A program made the position numbers and the translations under genes. The notes below the pieces were generated by a model that did not search any database, had not been told where the DNA came from, and saw nothing but the letters and a program-made list of their open reading frames with translations. A stretch of DNA of 64,000 bases from Vibrio sp. JPW-9-11-11 (lineage in GTDB: Bacteria > Pseudomonadota > Gammaproteobacteria > Enterobacterales > Vibrionaceae): the NCBI RefSeq assembly GCF_013369335.1, contig NZ_SZQJ01000003.1, positions 175,052 through 239,051 on the forward strand. Direction: 5' to 3'. Shown here one piece after another: positions 49,229 to 58,036 of the stretch. Positions within the stretch are counted from its first letter, which is position 1. Every line of letters starts with the position of its first letter.

Positions 49229-51184
49229 ATGACGTCGACTTTTCTTAAGTCGCTGCATCGCCTTCCTTCATCGATTGTCTTTTTGTCAACGATGGTTTGC
49301 AGCGCTGGCGTCGCACCCTACAGTGTGGCCGCAGACATTCAACAACAGCGAGAGCTATATGATCAAGCGCAGCAGTTGCTTGATGAAAAACAAGTCGAAC
49401 AGTATCGCCAGCTACGCCCCCAAATAGCGAACTACCCGCTCACACCGTATGTGGATTATCGTAGTTTCTTGGTCGATATAGGAGAGAGGACGCCACAACA
49501 AGTCGAGGCATTTATTACGCAGCATCGTGACTTCCCTTTTTCGGGTCGACTGCGTGCGCCTTATATTGATGCGTTAGCCGGCAAACAGGACTGGCGTCGA
49601 TTAATTGAGTTCCAAACCCGTGAACCTCGTGGTGAAACTTACCAATGCCACTACTACTACGCACACTCTCAAGTCGGTGATAAAGCGCTCGCTTATCAAG
49701 GTGCTGAGCAGTTATGGCTGTCGGGGCATAGTATTGCTGATGAGTGTGATGCATTATTTACTGCATGGGATCAAGCGGGGCTGAAAACCGATCAGCTGGT
49801 GCTTGAGCGTATGTTGTTGGCGTTTGAAGCGAGAAATGGCAGTTTGATGCGTTACTTGAGCAAGCAAATTAAATCGGACATCGCCAAACAACAAGCGACG
49901 GACATGCGACGTCTGTTTGCCGCCCCCGCTTCGGTACTTAGCTTTGCCAAACAGCACTCGGTGACCCCATTTCACCAAAGACAGGTTGAATTAGCATTAA
50001 AGAAGCTCGCGCGCAGTGACGTCGAGCAAGCTCAGGCTCTGTTCGAGCAAGTCACTGAGGCGCAGCAGATCTCAACACCGCGAAGCCAGCTCATTGCCGA
50101 TTATATTGCGTTTCGTTTGATCAATACTGAGTCTGCGTCGCTCGCGCAATGGCGTGACCGTTATATTGCTACGTCGAGCAGTAAAAACTTATTGGAGCGA
50201 CGCGTTCGCTTGGCGATTCAAGAAGGAAATTGGCAACACGTTATCGACTGGATTGAGCGGTTGCCAGAAGCGTCTCAACAAACACTGCGCTGGCAGTATT
50301 GGTTGGGTCGCAGTGAAGTGGCGCTGGGGGAAAAAGGCGCAGGTCAGCAACGTTTTGAGTCAATCATAGGTCAGCGTAACTTTTACAGCGTCGCCGCCGC
50401 AAAAGCACTCAAACGCTCGATTCAATATCCCACGGCAGAAATCAGCTTAGATAAAGCGCGCATCGCGCCTTATAACAAGGCGTTGGTTAGGATCGAAGAG
50501 TTAGTCGATCGAGATAAAATTGCGGCCGCTAAAAGTGAATGGCGCTGGCTGTTGGCTCGAGCCGATGATAAGCAGAAAGAGATGCTTGCGGCTTACGCCT
50601 CATTTATGGGGTGGCATAACCTAACTGTCACCGCCAGTATTCAAGCGCGCATGTGGGATAACATCGCTATTCGTTTTCCTGTGGCGCACCGCTGGTGGTT
50701 TAACTTCTATGCCGATAAGCACAGCATTGATCCTATCACTCTGATGTCTTTGGCTCGCCAAGAAAGCGCGTTGGATATCGAGGCCCGATCTCCGGTTGGT
50801 GCGCGTGGGATCATGCAGATCATGCCTTCAACAGCAAAATACACGGCTCGCAAATATAAGCTCAGTTATCAAAGCAGCGAGGATTTGTATCAGGTAGGCA
50901 AGAATATTGAAATTGGCAGCCACTACTTCAACGGCTTGTTAGAGCAGTACGATAACAATCGAATTTTTGCGTTAGCCGCGTATAATGCAGGTCCAAACCG
51001 AGTGCAAACTTGGCGAGAGAGAACTCAGGGCAAACTGGACGCTTTTGCATTTATCGAGTCGATCCCATTTAGGGAAACGCGTGGCTATGTGCAGAACATT
51101 TTGATGTTTGAAACCTACTATCGAGAGGTATTAGGCGTCGATGGAGCGTTTTTGAACCAACATGAGTTGAAGGCCAAATATTAA
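49229..51184 (+). CDS. slt: Soluble lytic murein transglycosylase
   Basis: A periplasmic enzyme cutting glycan strands to leave 1,6-anhydroMurNAc ends, the substrates recycled by nagZ/anmK/murQ. The 651-residue protein has a signal peptide ending about residue 35 (SVAADIQ), a long alpha-superhelical U/L domain, and a C-terminal SLT domain with the catalytic glutamate in ARQESALDIEARSPVGARG and QIMPSTAKYTARK. Neighbour trpR follows by 14 bp, as in E. coli. Confidence 0.95.
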   Translation: MTSTFLKSLHRLPSSIVFLSTMVCSAGVAPYSVAADIQQQRELYDQAQQLLDEKQVEQYRQLRPQIANYPLTPYVDYRSFLVDIGERTPQQVEAFITQHRDFPFSGRLRAPYIDALAGKQDWRRLIEFQTREPRGETYQCHYYYAHSQVGDKALAYQGAEQLWLSGHSIADECDALFTAWDQAGLKTDQLVLERMLLAFEARNGSLMRYLSKQIKSDIAKQQATDMRRLFAAPASVLSFAKQHSVTPFHQRQVELALKKLARSDVEQAQALFEQVTEAQQISTPRSQLIADYIAFRLINTESASLAQWRDRYIATSSSKNLLERRVRLAIQEGNWQHVIDWIERLPEASQQTLRWQYWLGRSEVALGEKGAGQQRFESIIGQRNFYSVAAAKALKRSIQYPTAEISLDKARIAPYNKALVRIEELVDRDKIAAAKSEWRWLLARADDKQKEMLAAYASFMGWHNLTVTASIQARMWDNIAIRFPVAHRWWFNFYADKHSIDPITLMSLARQESALDIEARSPVGARGIMQIMPSTAKYTARKYKLSYQSSEDLYQVGKNIEIGSHYFNGLLEQYDNNRIFALAAYNAGPNRVQTWRERTQGKLDAFAFIESIPFRETRGYVQNILMFETYYREVLGVDGAFLNQHELKAKY

Positions 51185-51198
51185 CGAGCAAGGTATCA

Positions 51199-51495
51199 AT
51201 GTCTTTACAACCTGCGTATCAAGAGTGGCAGCAGATCTTAGATTTGATCAAACACAGTACCGAGTCTGAGCAGCACGAGATGCTATTGACTATGCTGCTC
51301 ACCTCAGATGAACGCGACGCTTTGGTCGCGCGAGTCAATATTTTTCGTGAGCTGCTTAAGGGAGACTTATCCCAGCGTCAGATCAGTCAAATGTTAGGAG
51401 TTGGTATTGCCACCATTACTCGTGGCTCAAATGAACTCAAATCTAAGCAAGACCAAGAAAAGCAACAGCTTGCGCAATTGTTAGATATAAAATAA
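51199..51495 (+). CDS. trpR: Trp operon repressor TrpR
   Basis: A tryptophan-dependent dimeric repressor. The 98 residues include the helix-turn-helix LSQRQISQMLGVGIATITRG near 61-80 and the tryptophan-pocket arginine region LLTSDERDALVARV. It has no own operator that I can see; it is coupled to slt by a 14-bp gap and is followed by a hairpin that overlaps its stop codon. Confidence 0.96.
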   Translation: MSLQPAYQEWQQILDLIKHSTESEQHEMLLTMLLTSDERDALVARVNIFRELLKGDLSQRQISQMLGVGIATITRGSNELKSKQDQEKQQLAQLLDIK

Positions 51496-51517
51496 GGATG
51501 CAGCGCATCCTTATTTT
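51489..51517. terminator. Bidirectional terminator between trpR and yjjX
   Basis: A 13-bp stem AAAATAAGGATGC / GCATCCTTATTTT with a 3-base loop, overlapping both stop codons. Confidence 0.88.
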
Positions 51518-52049
51518 ATAAGTTGGCCGGAAAATGCTGCGGGTTGATAAACGGAATTAACGCTAGGATCAGCGCCTGATGGTAGACGCTGCTGCGCGTC
51601 AATAAATCGTGAGTGAGTAAGCCAATGGCTCCGCCTTTTTGCTTGATGTTGTCAGTAGCAAACACCTCATCCATCACATCCCCGAGCTCATTGGCTTGCT
51701 GTAATTTTTCGATCACGACTGGGGGTAACATTAAGCTTGCAGAGCGAGACTCTCCGCGTTGCGTCGTCGATTCAATCACCATCCAAGCAAAGGTGACACT
51801 TCCCTCAATTCCAGCTTCAAGACCTACGTAATAATCTCCATGCGGTTTCAGTGCTTTAGCGTTTTTCACCCGGTTGAGCGCACCGCGATGCGTTTCATCG
51901 TTATCCATTGGCTGATCAGAGACTTCACTAGCAACGCTCACCCCAATAAATTCAAACTGTTGATGTTCAAATGCGGCGCAGAATGCGCTTTTAACAGCGT
52001 TGATTTTGGCGGGATTAAGCGAAGCGACAATAACCTTCTTCACTGACAT
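51516..52049 (-). CDS. yjjX: Inosine/xanthosine triphosphatase YjjX
   Basis: House-cleaning NTPase that hydrolyses ITP and XTP. The 177 residues begin KKVIVASLNPAKINAVKSAF, with the acidic substrate-pocket motif YYVGLEAGIEG and the C-terminal TRSSVYHQALILALIPF. It starts with AAGGACAACAG before its ATG, inside the 3' end of mbaA (35-bp overlap), so it is translationally linked to nspS-mbaA. In E. coli yjjX lies next to trpR without those genes. Confidence 0.92.
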   Translation of the reverse strand: MSVKKVIVASLNPAKINAVKSAFCAAFEHQQFEFIGVSVASEVSDQPMDNDETHRGALNRVKNAKALKPHGDYYVGLEAGIEGSVTFAWMVIESTTQRGESRSASLMLPPVVIEKLQQANELGDVMDEVFATDNIKQKGGAIGLLTHDLLTRSSVYHQALILALIPFINPQHFPANL

Positions 52050-54351
52050 TCTGTTGTCCTTTTGTTTGGTGGAGGCCCAATTGTAACTCAGATAGCGTCA
52101 AGGGTGGGGAGAGGAAAAAACCTTGCATATAATCGCATTGGTTGCTCGCCAACCAACGGTGCATTTCTTGAGATTCAATCCCTTCAGCCGTTACCTTCAT
52201 TGACTGCGAGTGACACAGATCGACCAAAGGTTTTACCACTTGGCGATTATCGGTTTTGATCAGAGTTTCAAGGAACTGTCGGTCAAACTTGATCTTTTGC
52301 ACTGGGTACTCAAACAGTTGGGTAATCGAGGTGTAACCAGAGCCAAAATCATCAATCGTCAGGTTGAAGCCCATGGTGGATAGCTCATACAGCAGTAGGT
52401 GGCTTTGAGAGTCTGACGCGAAGGTTTCGGTGATTTCAAAATCGATCTTATCTGGCGCTATGGGGTAGCGGTCCATTAGCTGGTGAATATCCTTTGCAAG
52501 TTTGAGGGAGTCGAGCTCTGCGGAAGATAAATTAATCGAGATTTGGATAGGTGAGGTAAAACAGCGTTGAACAGCACTAAAGTCTTGAAACGCTTGTTCG
52601 ATAACCCAGCGGTCAATCGTGCCAAACAGGCCAATTTGCTCCGAGATAGGAATAAACTCACTAGGATTGACCCGCCCAAGTTCGAGAGAATCCCAGCGCA
52701 GCAGGGCTTCAACCCCGACGACCTTTTGTCCGCTGCGGTCGAAGTAAGGTTGGTAAAGAAGCGTAAACTGTTCGGCAAGAGTGTCGCTGCGTAAGGCCCG
52801 TTCTATTTGGGTACGACGAATCACGATCTCGTCGAGTTCTCTTGAGTAGTGAGCGATTTGATTTTTGCCTGCGCGTTTGGCCTGATACATAGCGGTATCG
52901 GCACGTGACAGCAGCTTGGCTAAATCATCGCCATCAGTGGGGTAGGAAGCAATCCCAATACTCGCCGTGATCGGAAAGTTGCCGATCACTTCTGCGGTAT
53001 GATTTTGAATCGGAGCCAAGACCAATTCAGCCAAGCTCTCGGCATAGCGATGATTATCGTCAGACGCAATAAAAATGGCGAACTCGTCACCTGACAGCCG
53101 TGAGGCCAAACAACGAATACAGTGCTGGTGCTCGATCTGCTGGCTAACGGCTTTGATATGACGGGCAAAATTGACCAGCAGTGAATCACCGATCTGGTGA
53201 CCATATTTGTCGTTGACGTATTTAAAGTTGTCTAGGTCGATATAGAGTATCCAAGCGTAATGTGTTGTTGCTAATGTCTGCTCGACAAAATTTTGGAATT
53301 GATAGCGATTGGCCAGTTGGGTTAGATGATCATTCTCAGCCATCGCTTTGGTTTTTTGATAGCTAGAGTCTAGCTCTTGATACATCTCATAAAACCGGGT
53401 GGAAAGCCGGCCAATTTCATTGTCACTCTCTAGTCGTTCTATATTTTTTCGTTTGCGTAACTCCACCTCGCGCAATTGGTTGTCAAGTTGGGTTATGGGG
53501 GTGACGACATGGCGGCGCAGCAATAGCAGTAGAATAGATACCGTTAAAACAGAAGAGAGGCCGAAGGAGAGTAGCAGTCGCAGCTCTATCTCGGCGAGTT
53601 TTTGTTTGATCAAGTATTGAGCGGGGTCGAGGACCGCATACAGACCGGATTTTAGTTCGACGGTTTGTGCTAGACCTGTAGTGGGCAGTGGCTCATCGAC
53701 AAAGAAAATACTGCTATCGTTGTCGAACTCGAGAATATGCTTCAGCTGATCAAATTTATCGAGAGACAGAGACACCACAATAAAGAACACTTGTTCGCGG
53801 TTGTAACTTAACGGCGAGACCAGTGTGCGGCTGTCTAATACATCGTAGCGAATGAGAATGCTCTGGCCTTGGTCGTTTTTGGCAAAGCCAGTACGACTGG
53901 TCTCTCCAGTGGCTTGATAGGTTGTTTGAATATAATTGAGAACGTTAGTGTCTAAGGTCGAAAACGGGTCGTTCTGGTTGTCTGAGTAGAAACGTACTTT
54001 CTGCCGGCCATCAACAATGGCGACGCTGATGTCGTCTCTTTGATTCGGCTGTAGGCTCTCTATGGTGGTTTGCAAGCTTTCGAGGAGCTTCATCTCTCGG
54101 TATGGGTTGTCTGGCTGGCGAAAATAGTGGCGAATGATGTCGCTTTTGGTCAAAGTAAGTGAATAGCTGTTGATGAGAGCTATTGATTGACGAAAGTGGC
54201 CTGCCAACTTTTCCATCGAAAGTTGCAGATAGCTATGTTCACGCTTGATCAGCGCGTCTTTCTGGCTGACATAGATGCTGTAGCTAGACAGAATAGCGCT
54301 GAGCAAAACGACGGGCGCGATCAGTAATAGAACCCTAGTGTTTAGCTTCAT
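52015..54351 (-). CDS. mbaA: MbaA-type GGDEF-EAL sensor for polyamines
   Basis: An inner-membrane cyclic di-GMP enzyme controlled by periplasmic NspS; in V. cholerae it represses biofilm. Of 778 residues, a membrane segment lies near 7-28, a periplasmic domain near 30-250, a second membrane segment near 258-282, then HAMP, a GGDEF domain with the variant signature SGDEF (RLSGDEFAIFI near 420) and an EAL domain from GVEALLRWDS near 548. The EAL loop DDFGSGYTSITQL and TAEGIES are complete. SGDEF is the variant I recall in V. cholerae MbaA. Its first 17 bp overlap nspS, and its end overlaps yjjX. Confidence 0.92.
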   Translation of the reverse strand: MKLNTRVLLLIAPVVLLSAILSSYSIYVSQKDALIKREHSYLQLSMEKLAGHFRQSIALINSYSLTLTKSDIIRHYFRQPDNPYREMKLLESLQTTIESLQPNQRDDISVAIVDGRQKVRFYSDNQNDPFSTLDTNVLNYIQTTYQATGETSRTGFAKNDQGQSILIRYDVLDSRTLVSPLSYNREQVFFIVVSLSLDKFDQLKHILEFDNDSSIFFVDEPLPTTGLAQTVELKSGLYAVLDPAQYLIKQKLAEIELRLLLSFGLSSVLTVSILLLLLRRHVVTPITQLDNQLREVELRKRKNIERLESDNEIGRLSTRFYEMYQELDSSYQKTKAMAENDHLTQLANRYQFQNFVEQTLATTHYAWILYIDLDNFKYVNDKYGHQIGDSLLVNFARHIKAVSQQIEHQHCIRCLASRLSGDEFAIFIASDDNHRYAESLAELVLAPIQNHTAEVIGNFPITASIGIASYPTDGDDLAKLLSRADTAMYQAKRAGKNQIAHYSRELDEIVIRRTQIERALRSDTLAEQFTLLYQPYFDRSGQKVVGVEALLRWDSLELGRVNPSEFIPISEQIGLFGTIDRWVIEQAFQDFSAVQRCFTSPIQISINLSSAELDSLKLAKDIHQLMDRYPIAPDKIDFEITETFASDSQSHLLLYELSTMGFNLTIDDFGSGYTSITQLFEYPVQKIKFDRQFLETLIKTDNRQVVKPLVDLCHSQSMKVTAEGIESQEMHRWLASNQCDYMQGFFLSPPLTLSELQLGLHQTKGQQNVSEEGYCRFA

Positions 54352-55372
54352 GACGTTTCAGTAGTTGATTAATTATTTTGGTACGTATACCGATATTATC
54401 TGCCGAGAGTTCACTATCTACTCGGGCATTTTTTATGCGCTCAGTGGCAGGGAATAATGATGCATCATTTACATACCCATCGGGGAGTAGTTTCATCGCG
54501 CTTACGTTCGGCGTTGCAGCTTTGATATTTATTGCATTGCTTGCAGCTACGTGTGGACGCATCATAAACTCAAGAAAATCTTTGGCTAACCGCTTGTTTT
54601 CAGAGTGGCGACTCACCGCCAGGCAGTCCACCCAGACAAACAACTCTCCCTGTGGAACGACAAAGTCCCACCCTTCTTTTTGATAGAAGCGGTTGAGTGA
54701 GTATTGGTCACCGCTGTAGGCGAGCGCCATATCAAGCTCAGATGCGTCGCCACTGCGGACATAACTCAAGATATAGTCATAGGTGAGAATGTGATCGCTA
54801 AAAGCAAGCAGTTCGGGGTAAGCCCGCTTAAGCTGCTCGATGTCGTCGGTGGTTGGCGACAGTCCTAAACCGTATAGAACGGGTAAAAATGTCTCAGTAC
54901 TGTCGTTGATCATGCCGATTTTGCCACGCAAAGCTTCAGGAGGTGCGACAAATTCTTGCCAGGTTTTTGGCGGCTTTTCGACCGCGGCTTTTCGATAAGC
55001 AATCCCTACAGTACCCCAAAAATAAGGAATCGCGTAATTCCCGCAGGCTTGATTCCATTGGGGAGCGTTATTTTGTCGCCCTTGTAAGTTGGAGATCTCT
55101 TCAAATGCTCCCAATCGACCATATATCTTGGCGGATACATTATCTAACACGACGACATCGAACGGGAGTTGTGGGTTCTTCATCATCAGCAAGCTGCGTT
55201 CATCATCGTTGTCAAAATGAGATAGGGTGAGATCAACCCCGGTTTCGGTCTGCCACTGCTGTTTTACATCGCTGGCGAGGGTATCTTCCCACATATAAAC
55301 CTTGAGTGATGTGGGGGTAGCAAGAGCCGCACAAGAGTGGATGAAAAGAAGGAATAGCAACGACGTTCTCAT
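54335..55372 (-). CDS. nspS: Periplasmic norspermidine-binding protein NspS
   Basis: A PotD-like periplasmic binding protein that signals norspermidine and spermidine to MbaA without transport. The 345 residues start with a signal peptide (MRTSLLFLLFIHSCAALA). They contain the polyamine-binding-fold landmarks LKVYMWEDTLASDVKQQW, FDVVVLDNVSAKIYG, IPYFWGTVGIAYRK and DMALAYSGDQYSLNR. No ABC permease or ATPase gene is adjacent, as expected for a signalling rather than transport protein. A MITE-like repeat lies 70 bp upstream of its start. Confidence 0.92.
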   Translation of the reverse strand: MRTSLLFLLFIHSCAALATPTSLKVYMWEDTLASDVKQQWQTETGVDLTLSHFDNDDERSLLMMKNPQLPFDVVVLDNVSAKIYGRLGAFEEISNLQGRQNNAPQWNQACGNYAIPYFWGTVGIAYRKAAVEKPPKTWQEFVAPPEALRGKIGMINDSTETFLPVLYGLGLSPTTDDIEQLKRAYPELLAFSDHILTYDYILSYVRSGDASELDMALAYSGDQYSLNRFYQKEGWDFVVPQGELFVWVDCLAVSRHSENKRLAKDFLEFMMRPHVAASNAINIKAATPNVSAMKLLPDGYVNDASLFPATERIKNARVDSELSADNIGIRTKIINQLLKRHEAKH

Positions 55373-55426
55373 ACTGACGAAAAGTACCTTAACGGTTTGA
55401 AAGTGAAACGTTTATCAGAGTCAGTA

Positions 55427-55455
55427 TGCTAGAGCTGACATTAGGGTCTGTTAAC
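55427..55455 (-). promoter_or_regulatory. Possible nspS promoter with -35 inside the MITE end
   Basis: On the minus strand, TTAACA (55450-55455) and TAGCAT (55427-55432) are 17 bp apart, 55 bp before nspS. The -35 belongs to the terminal inverted repeat of the repeat element. Confidence 0.4.
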
Positions 55456-55737
55456 CTTTCGCGGTTAAATTTTGTTCGGATGGGGACGCCTAGTCAGAAT
55501 CGTTTTAGGCGCGGAAAGGAGTATGTAGCCTAGTCATTCTAAGTAAATACTGCTTAACAAAGCATAAAACGATTTTAGCGGGGGCGCCCAGCTCGAACCC
55601 TTCGGGTAGCTTTTGTGGTTCATTTCTACTGCGTTATCGGCTTATTATGTAAATCAACTACACGTCAAAGCCTCTGTCTAGTATAAATTTCCCACAAAAG
55701 GCTGCAAAAATCAGCTCGAAAGGTCAACTGACCCTAA
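55442..55737. mobile_element. MITE-like non-coding element, 296 bp
   Basis: The ends are 21-bp terminal inverted repeats matching at 19 positions: TTAGGGTCTGTTAACCTTTCG at the left (given here without the last base elsewhere) and the complement of TTAGGGTCAGTTGACCTTTCG at the right. No ORF of useful length lies between, and internal sequence contains imperfect repeats such as CGTTTTAGGCG and CGATTTTAGCG. The gap between nspS and pheA is otherwise short on both sides. Target duplication is not clear. It fits a transposase-less element mobilised in trans. Confidence 0.65.
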
Positions 55738-55828
55738 ACTAATATGCAACTTATCTTATTGTGATAGTAAGGAAATTAGTCTTTAGTGTCAGCTGCTTAG
55801 TCGAAGTTATTTGAGCCAGCTAACTGAA

Positions 55829-57007
55829 TTACTGTAATTTGACTTGGGTGGGTTTGACATTTTCGCTTGGGTAACAACCGAGAACTTTCAGATGTTTCGT
55901 TATCTTGGTCAGCTCAATGATCGCTTGCTGCATTTGCTGTGAGTCGAGGTGCGCTTCTAAATCGACATAAAACATCTCTTCCCACGGATTGCCCATAATG
56001 GGACGGGATTCTAGCTTGGTCATGTTGATATCGTAACGTTGCAACACGAGCAGAGTTTCAACCAGCGAACCCGCTTGTTGAGATGTTGACATAATCAAAG
56101 TGGTTTTTGCTGGGATCTGGGCCGACACTTCAACTGGCTTACGAGCGACAACGATAAAACGGGTGTGGTTTTCTGTTTGATTAGCAATGTTGCTCTGAAT
56201 AGGCTGAAGGCCATACAGTTTACCACTAGAAGCGTTACCAATGGCCGCCACATCGCTGCGATTCATTTGTTTTACCTTACGCATTGCGTCAGCGGTACTG
56301 GCGCAAGACTCTAGTTTGACTCCGTCTAGCTTACTCAAAAATTCACTGCACTGAGCGTGGGGTTGAGGGTGTGAGTAAAGCGTTTTTAGCTCTTCTAAAC
56401 GAATATCCGACGTCGCTAGCAAGCAATGCTCGATAGGTAGAGTCAGCTCACCAACGATGTACAAAGTGGTATGTTGAAGCAAATCATAGACTTCGTTGAT
56501 CGAGCCGGAGCTGGTGTTCTCGATTGGCAACACGCCATAGTCAGCGTGACCTGACTCTACAGTGTGTGTGACCTGCTTAAAATGCTCACAGTTGAGCTCG
56601 ATCAGTTCAGTATTTTTTCGGCTGAAATATTCGCGGCTGGCTAAATGAGAATACGATCCTTTGGCGCCCAAGAAAGCAACTCGAGCCAAAGGTTTTCGAC
56701 TGAGCTCAGGGTTTGCGAGGTTTTGTAAGTAAGATTGTTGGAGCAGAACGGAATCTTCAATAATCGTATGAAAAAGCTTAGTGATGTATTGGGCGTCTAA
56801 ATTGTACTTCTGATAACCGTTATTGATCAGTTTGACTAATAGTTGCTGCTCTCGCTCTGCATCGCGCACTGGCTTAGAGGTTTCGACCTTACTTTTCGCG
56901 ACTTCAATACTCATTTGACGACGTTCCGACAGCAGTTGGAGCAGTTGATCATCAAGCTCGTTGAGTCGAAGTCGAATGTGTTCAAGTGAGTATTTTTGGT
57001 CAGTCAT
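55829..57007 (-). CDS. pheA: Chorismate mutase / prephenate dehydratase
   Basis: Bifunctional enzyme of phenylalanine synthesis. Of 392 residues, 1-95 are an AroQ chorismate mutase (RLRLNELDDQLLQLLSERR), 105-285 the prephenate dehydratase (with VAFLGAKGSYSHLASREYF and NHTRFIVVARKPV), and the rest an ACT domain for phenylalanine feedback, with the conserved LESRPIMGNPWEEMFYVDLE. Start ATG 57007 follows GAGGAATACTAGG. It is preceded by an attenuator, so it is controlled by phenylalanine supply. Confidence 0.96.
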   Translation of the reverse strand: MTDQKYSLEHIRLRLNELDDQLLQLLSERRQMSIEVAKSKVETSKPVRDAEREQQLLVKLINNGYQKYNLDAQYITKLFHTIIEDSVLLQQSYLQNLANPELSRKPLARVAFLGAKGSYSHLASREYFSRKNTELIELNCEHFKQVTHTVESGHADYGVLPIENTSSGSINEVYDLLQHTTLYIVGELTLPIEHCLLATSDIRLEELKTLYSHPQPHAQCSEFLSKLDGVKLESCASTADAMRKVKQMNRSDVAAIGNASSGKLYGLQPIQSNIANQTENHTRFIVVARKPVEVSAQIPAKTTLIMSTSQQAGSLVETLLVLQRYDINMTKLESRPIMGNPWEEMFYVDLEAHLDSQQMQQAIIELTKITKHLKVLGCYPSENVKPTQVKLQ

Positions 57008-57022
57008 CCTAGTATTCCTCAT

Positions 57023-57047
57023 AAAAAAAGCCTCCCGTAGGAGGCTT
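57023..57047 (-). terminator. pheA attenuator terminator
   Basis: Minus strand AGCCTCC TAC GGGAGGCTTTTTTT, directly before pheA. Its 5' arm AGCCTCC can instead pair with GGAGGCT farther upstream in the leader (near 57083-57089), the anti-terminator. Confidence 0.88.
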
Positions 57048-57093
57048 TCTGTTCGTTTTTGACTTATTTTTCGAAAACGAGATAGCCTCCGGC

Positions 57094-57141
57094 TTAGTGG
57101 AGAAAAAATAAGTCAAAAAAGAACAGTACGTTTATTTGCAT
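57094..57141 (-). CDS. pheL: Phe leader peptide
   Basis: A 15-codon ORF on the minus strand reading MQINVLFFFDLFFLH, with five phenylalanines in a seven-residue span. It is followed by a complementary segment (TTGACTTATTTTT / AAAAATAAGTCAA) that pairs with the Phe codons, then the anti-terminator and terminator. This is classical attenuation: scarce charged tRNA(Phe) stalls the ribosome and lets pheA be read. Too short for normal ORF finding, but well supported by structure. Confidence 0.93.
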   Translation of the reverse strand: MQINVLFFFDLFFLH

Positions 57142-57202
57142 AGTTATCTACTGATTTATTAGTCCTCAAACACAATAAGCAACCGTGTATTGAGCGTCAA
57201 GC

Positions 57203-57231
57203 AAAAAAATAGCGCCGTTCGGCGCTATTTT
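57203..57231 (-). terminator. Terminator after raiA
   Basis: Minus strand ATAGCGCC GAAC GGCGCTATTTTTTT hairpin and U run, 23 bp past the raiA stop. Confidence 0.88.
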
Positions 57232-57253
57232 CTGCGGCGGTTAACGTTAACCG

Positions 57254-57580
57254 TTATTCTACTTCTTCCTCAAACTCAGGTTTGTCACTACGACGAGCTT
57301 CTGGTTTGTGGCGGAGTTTGTTTAGCTGACGTTCTAGTTTCTGTTCGACCTCGTTAACGGCAGCATATAAATCTTCGTGGGTGGCAGAAGCAACCAGTTG
57401 TCCTTTTGGCACTGTGATAATAGCTTCAAATTTCTTCTGTTTGTTTGGCTCCTCACTGAAACTTGCCTGACAGCCAATAATGTCTACTTGCCACTTTTCT
57501 AGTTTTTTAAACTTGCTCTCAATATGAGTGCGAATTGCAGAGGTGATGTCGATATTTTTACCAGTGATATTTACTTTCAT
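57254..57580 (-). CDS. raiA: Ribosome-associated inhibitor RaiA
   Basis: A stationary-phase protein (YfiA/HPF family) that binds the 30S subunit and blocks translation and dimer formation. The 108 residues start MKVNITGKNIDITSAIRTHI and include KGQLVASATHEDLYAAV, with an acidic tail FEEEVE as in RaiA rather than short HPF. Order bamD-raiA-pheL-pheA is as in E. coli. Its own terminator ends it before the pheA leader. Confidence 0.92.
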   Translation of the reverse strand: MKVNITGKNIDITSAIRTHIESKFKKLEKWQVDIIGCQASFSEEPNKQKKFEAIITVPKGQLVASATHEDLYAAVNEVEQKLERQLNKLRHKPEARRSDKPEFEEEVE

Positions 57581-58036
57581 AGATGTTTTCCTCTGTTTTC
57601 TCCCTCATGGGTTAACTTCAGATTACTTATCCATGCCTAAAATAATGTGACATAGATCTCTTTTTTGTTGGTGGGGTTTAAGCTTGAATTCAAACGTGAT
57701 CCAACTCAAAGAGTCGTTGTTTACAGTGACGAAAAAGCTTGAAAGCGAATAAAAAGAGACTAGATTGGGAGGGAGTAACACACTAAAATTCAATCGTTTT
57801 TTAGAGCCCTTTGACGGCTGAACAAAAACAGTGGTTAGCTTTTAACCATCCTATAAATGTGAATTAAATTCCACTTAGATCTTCTCTCCCCCTCTACCTC
57901 GGTTAGTGTTGAACGCTATCTCGTTTTTCGCCCCTTGTTTTGCGCGTGACACTCGTCGCTAACTCTCAGAGAAAAAGCACAGCCAATAAAAAACGCCTCT
58001 TTAAAAGAGGCGTCGATAGTCACTTCAACCGTCATT
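57581..58036. other. Spacer between bamD and raiA
   Basis: 456 bp with no ORF. TGTGACATAGATCTCT at 57646-57661 has one good CRP half-site upstream of raiA, the other half poor. The rest contains only the bamD terminator near 57988 and otherwise no feature I can support. Confidence 0.35.
57988..58013 (-). terminator. Terminator after bamD
   Basis: Minus strand ACGCCTCTT TTAA AGAGGCGTTTTTT hairpin 24 bp past the bamD stop. Confidence 0.87.

Noticed and set aside
57646..57661. CRP site for raiA
   Set aside because: Only the TGTGA half matches; the second half is too weak to call a site, so it is only mentioned in the spacer entry.
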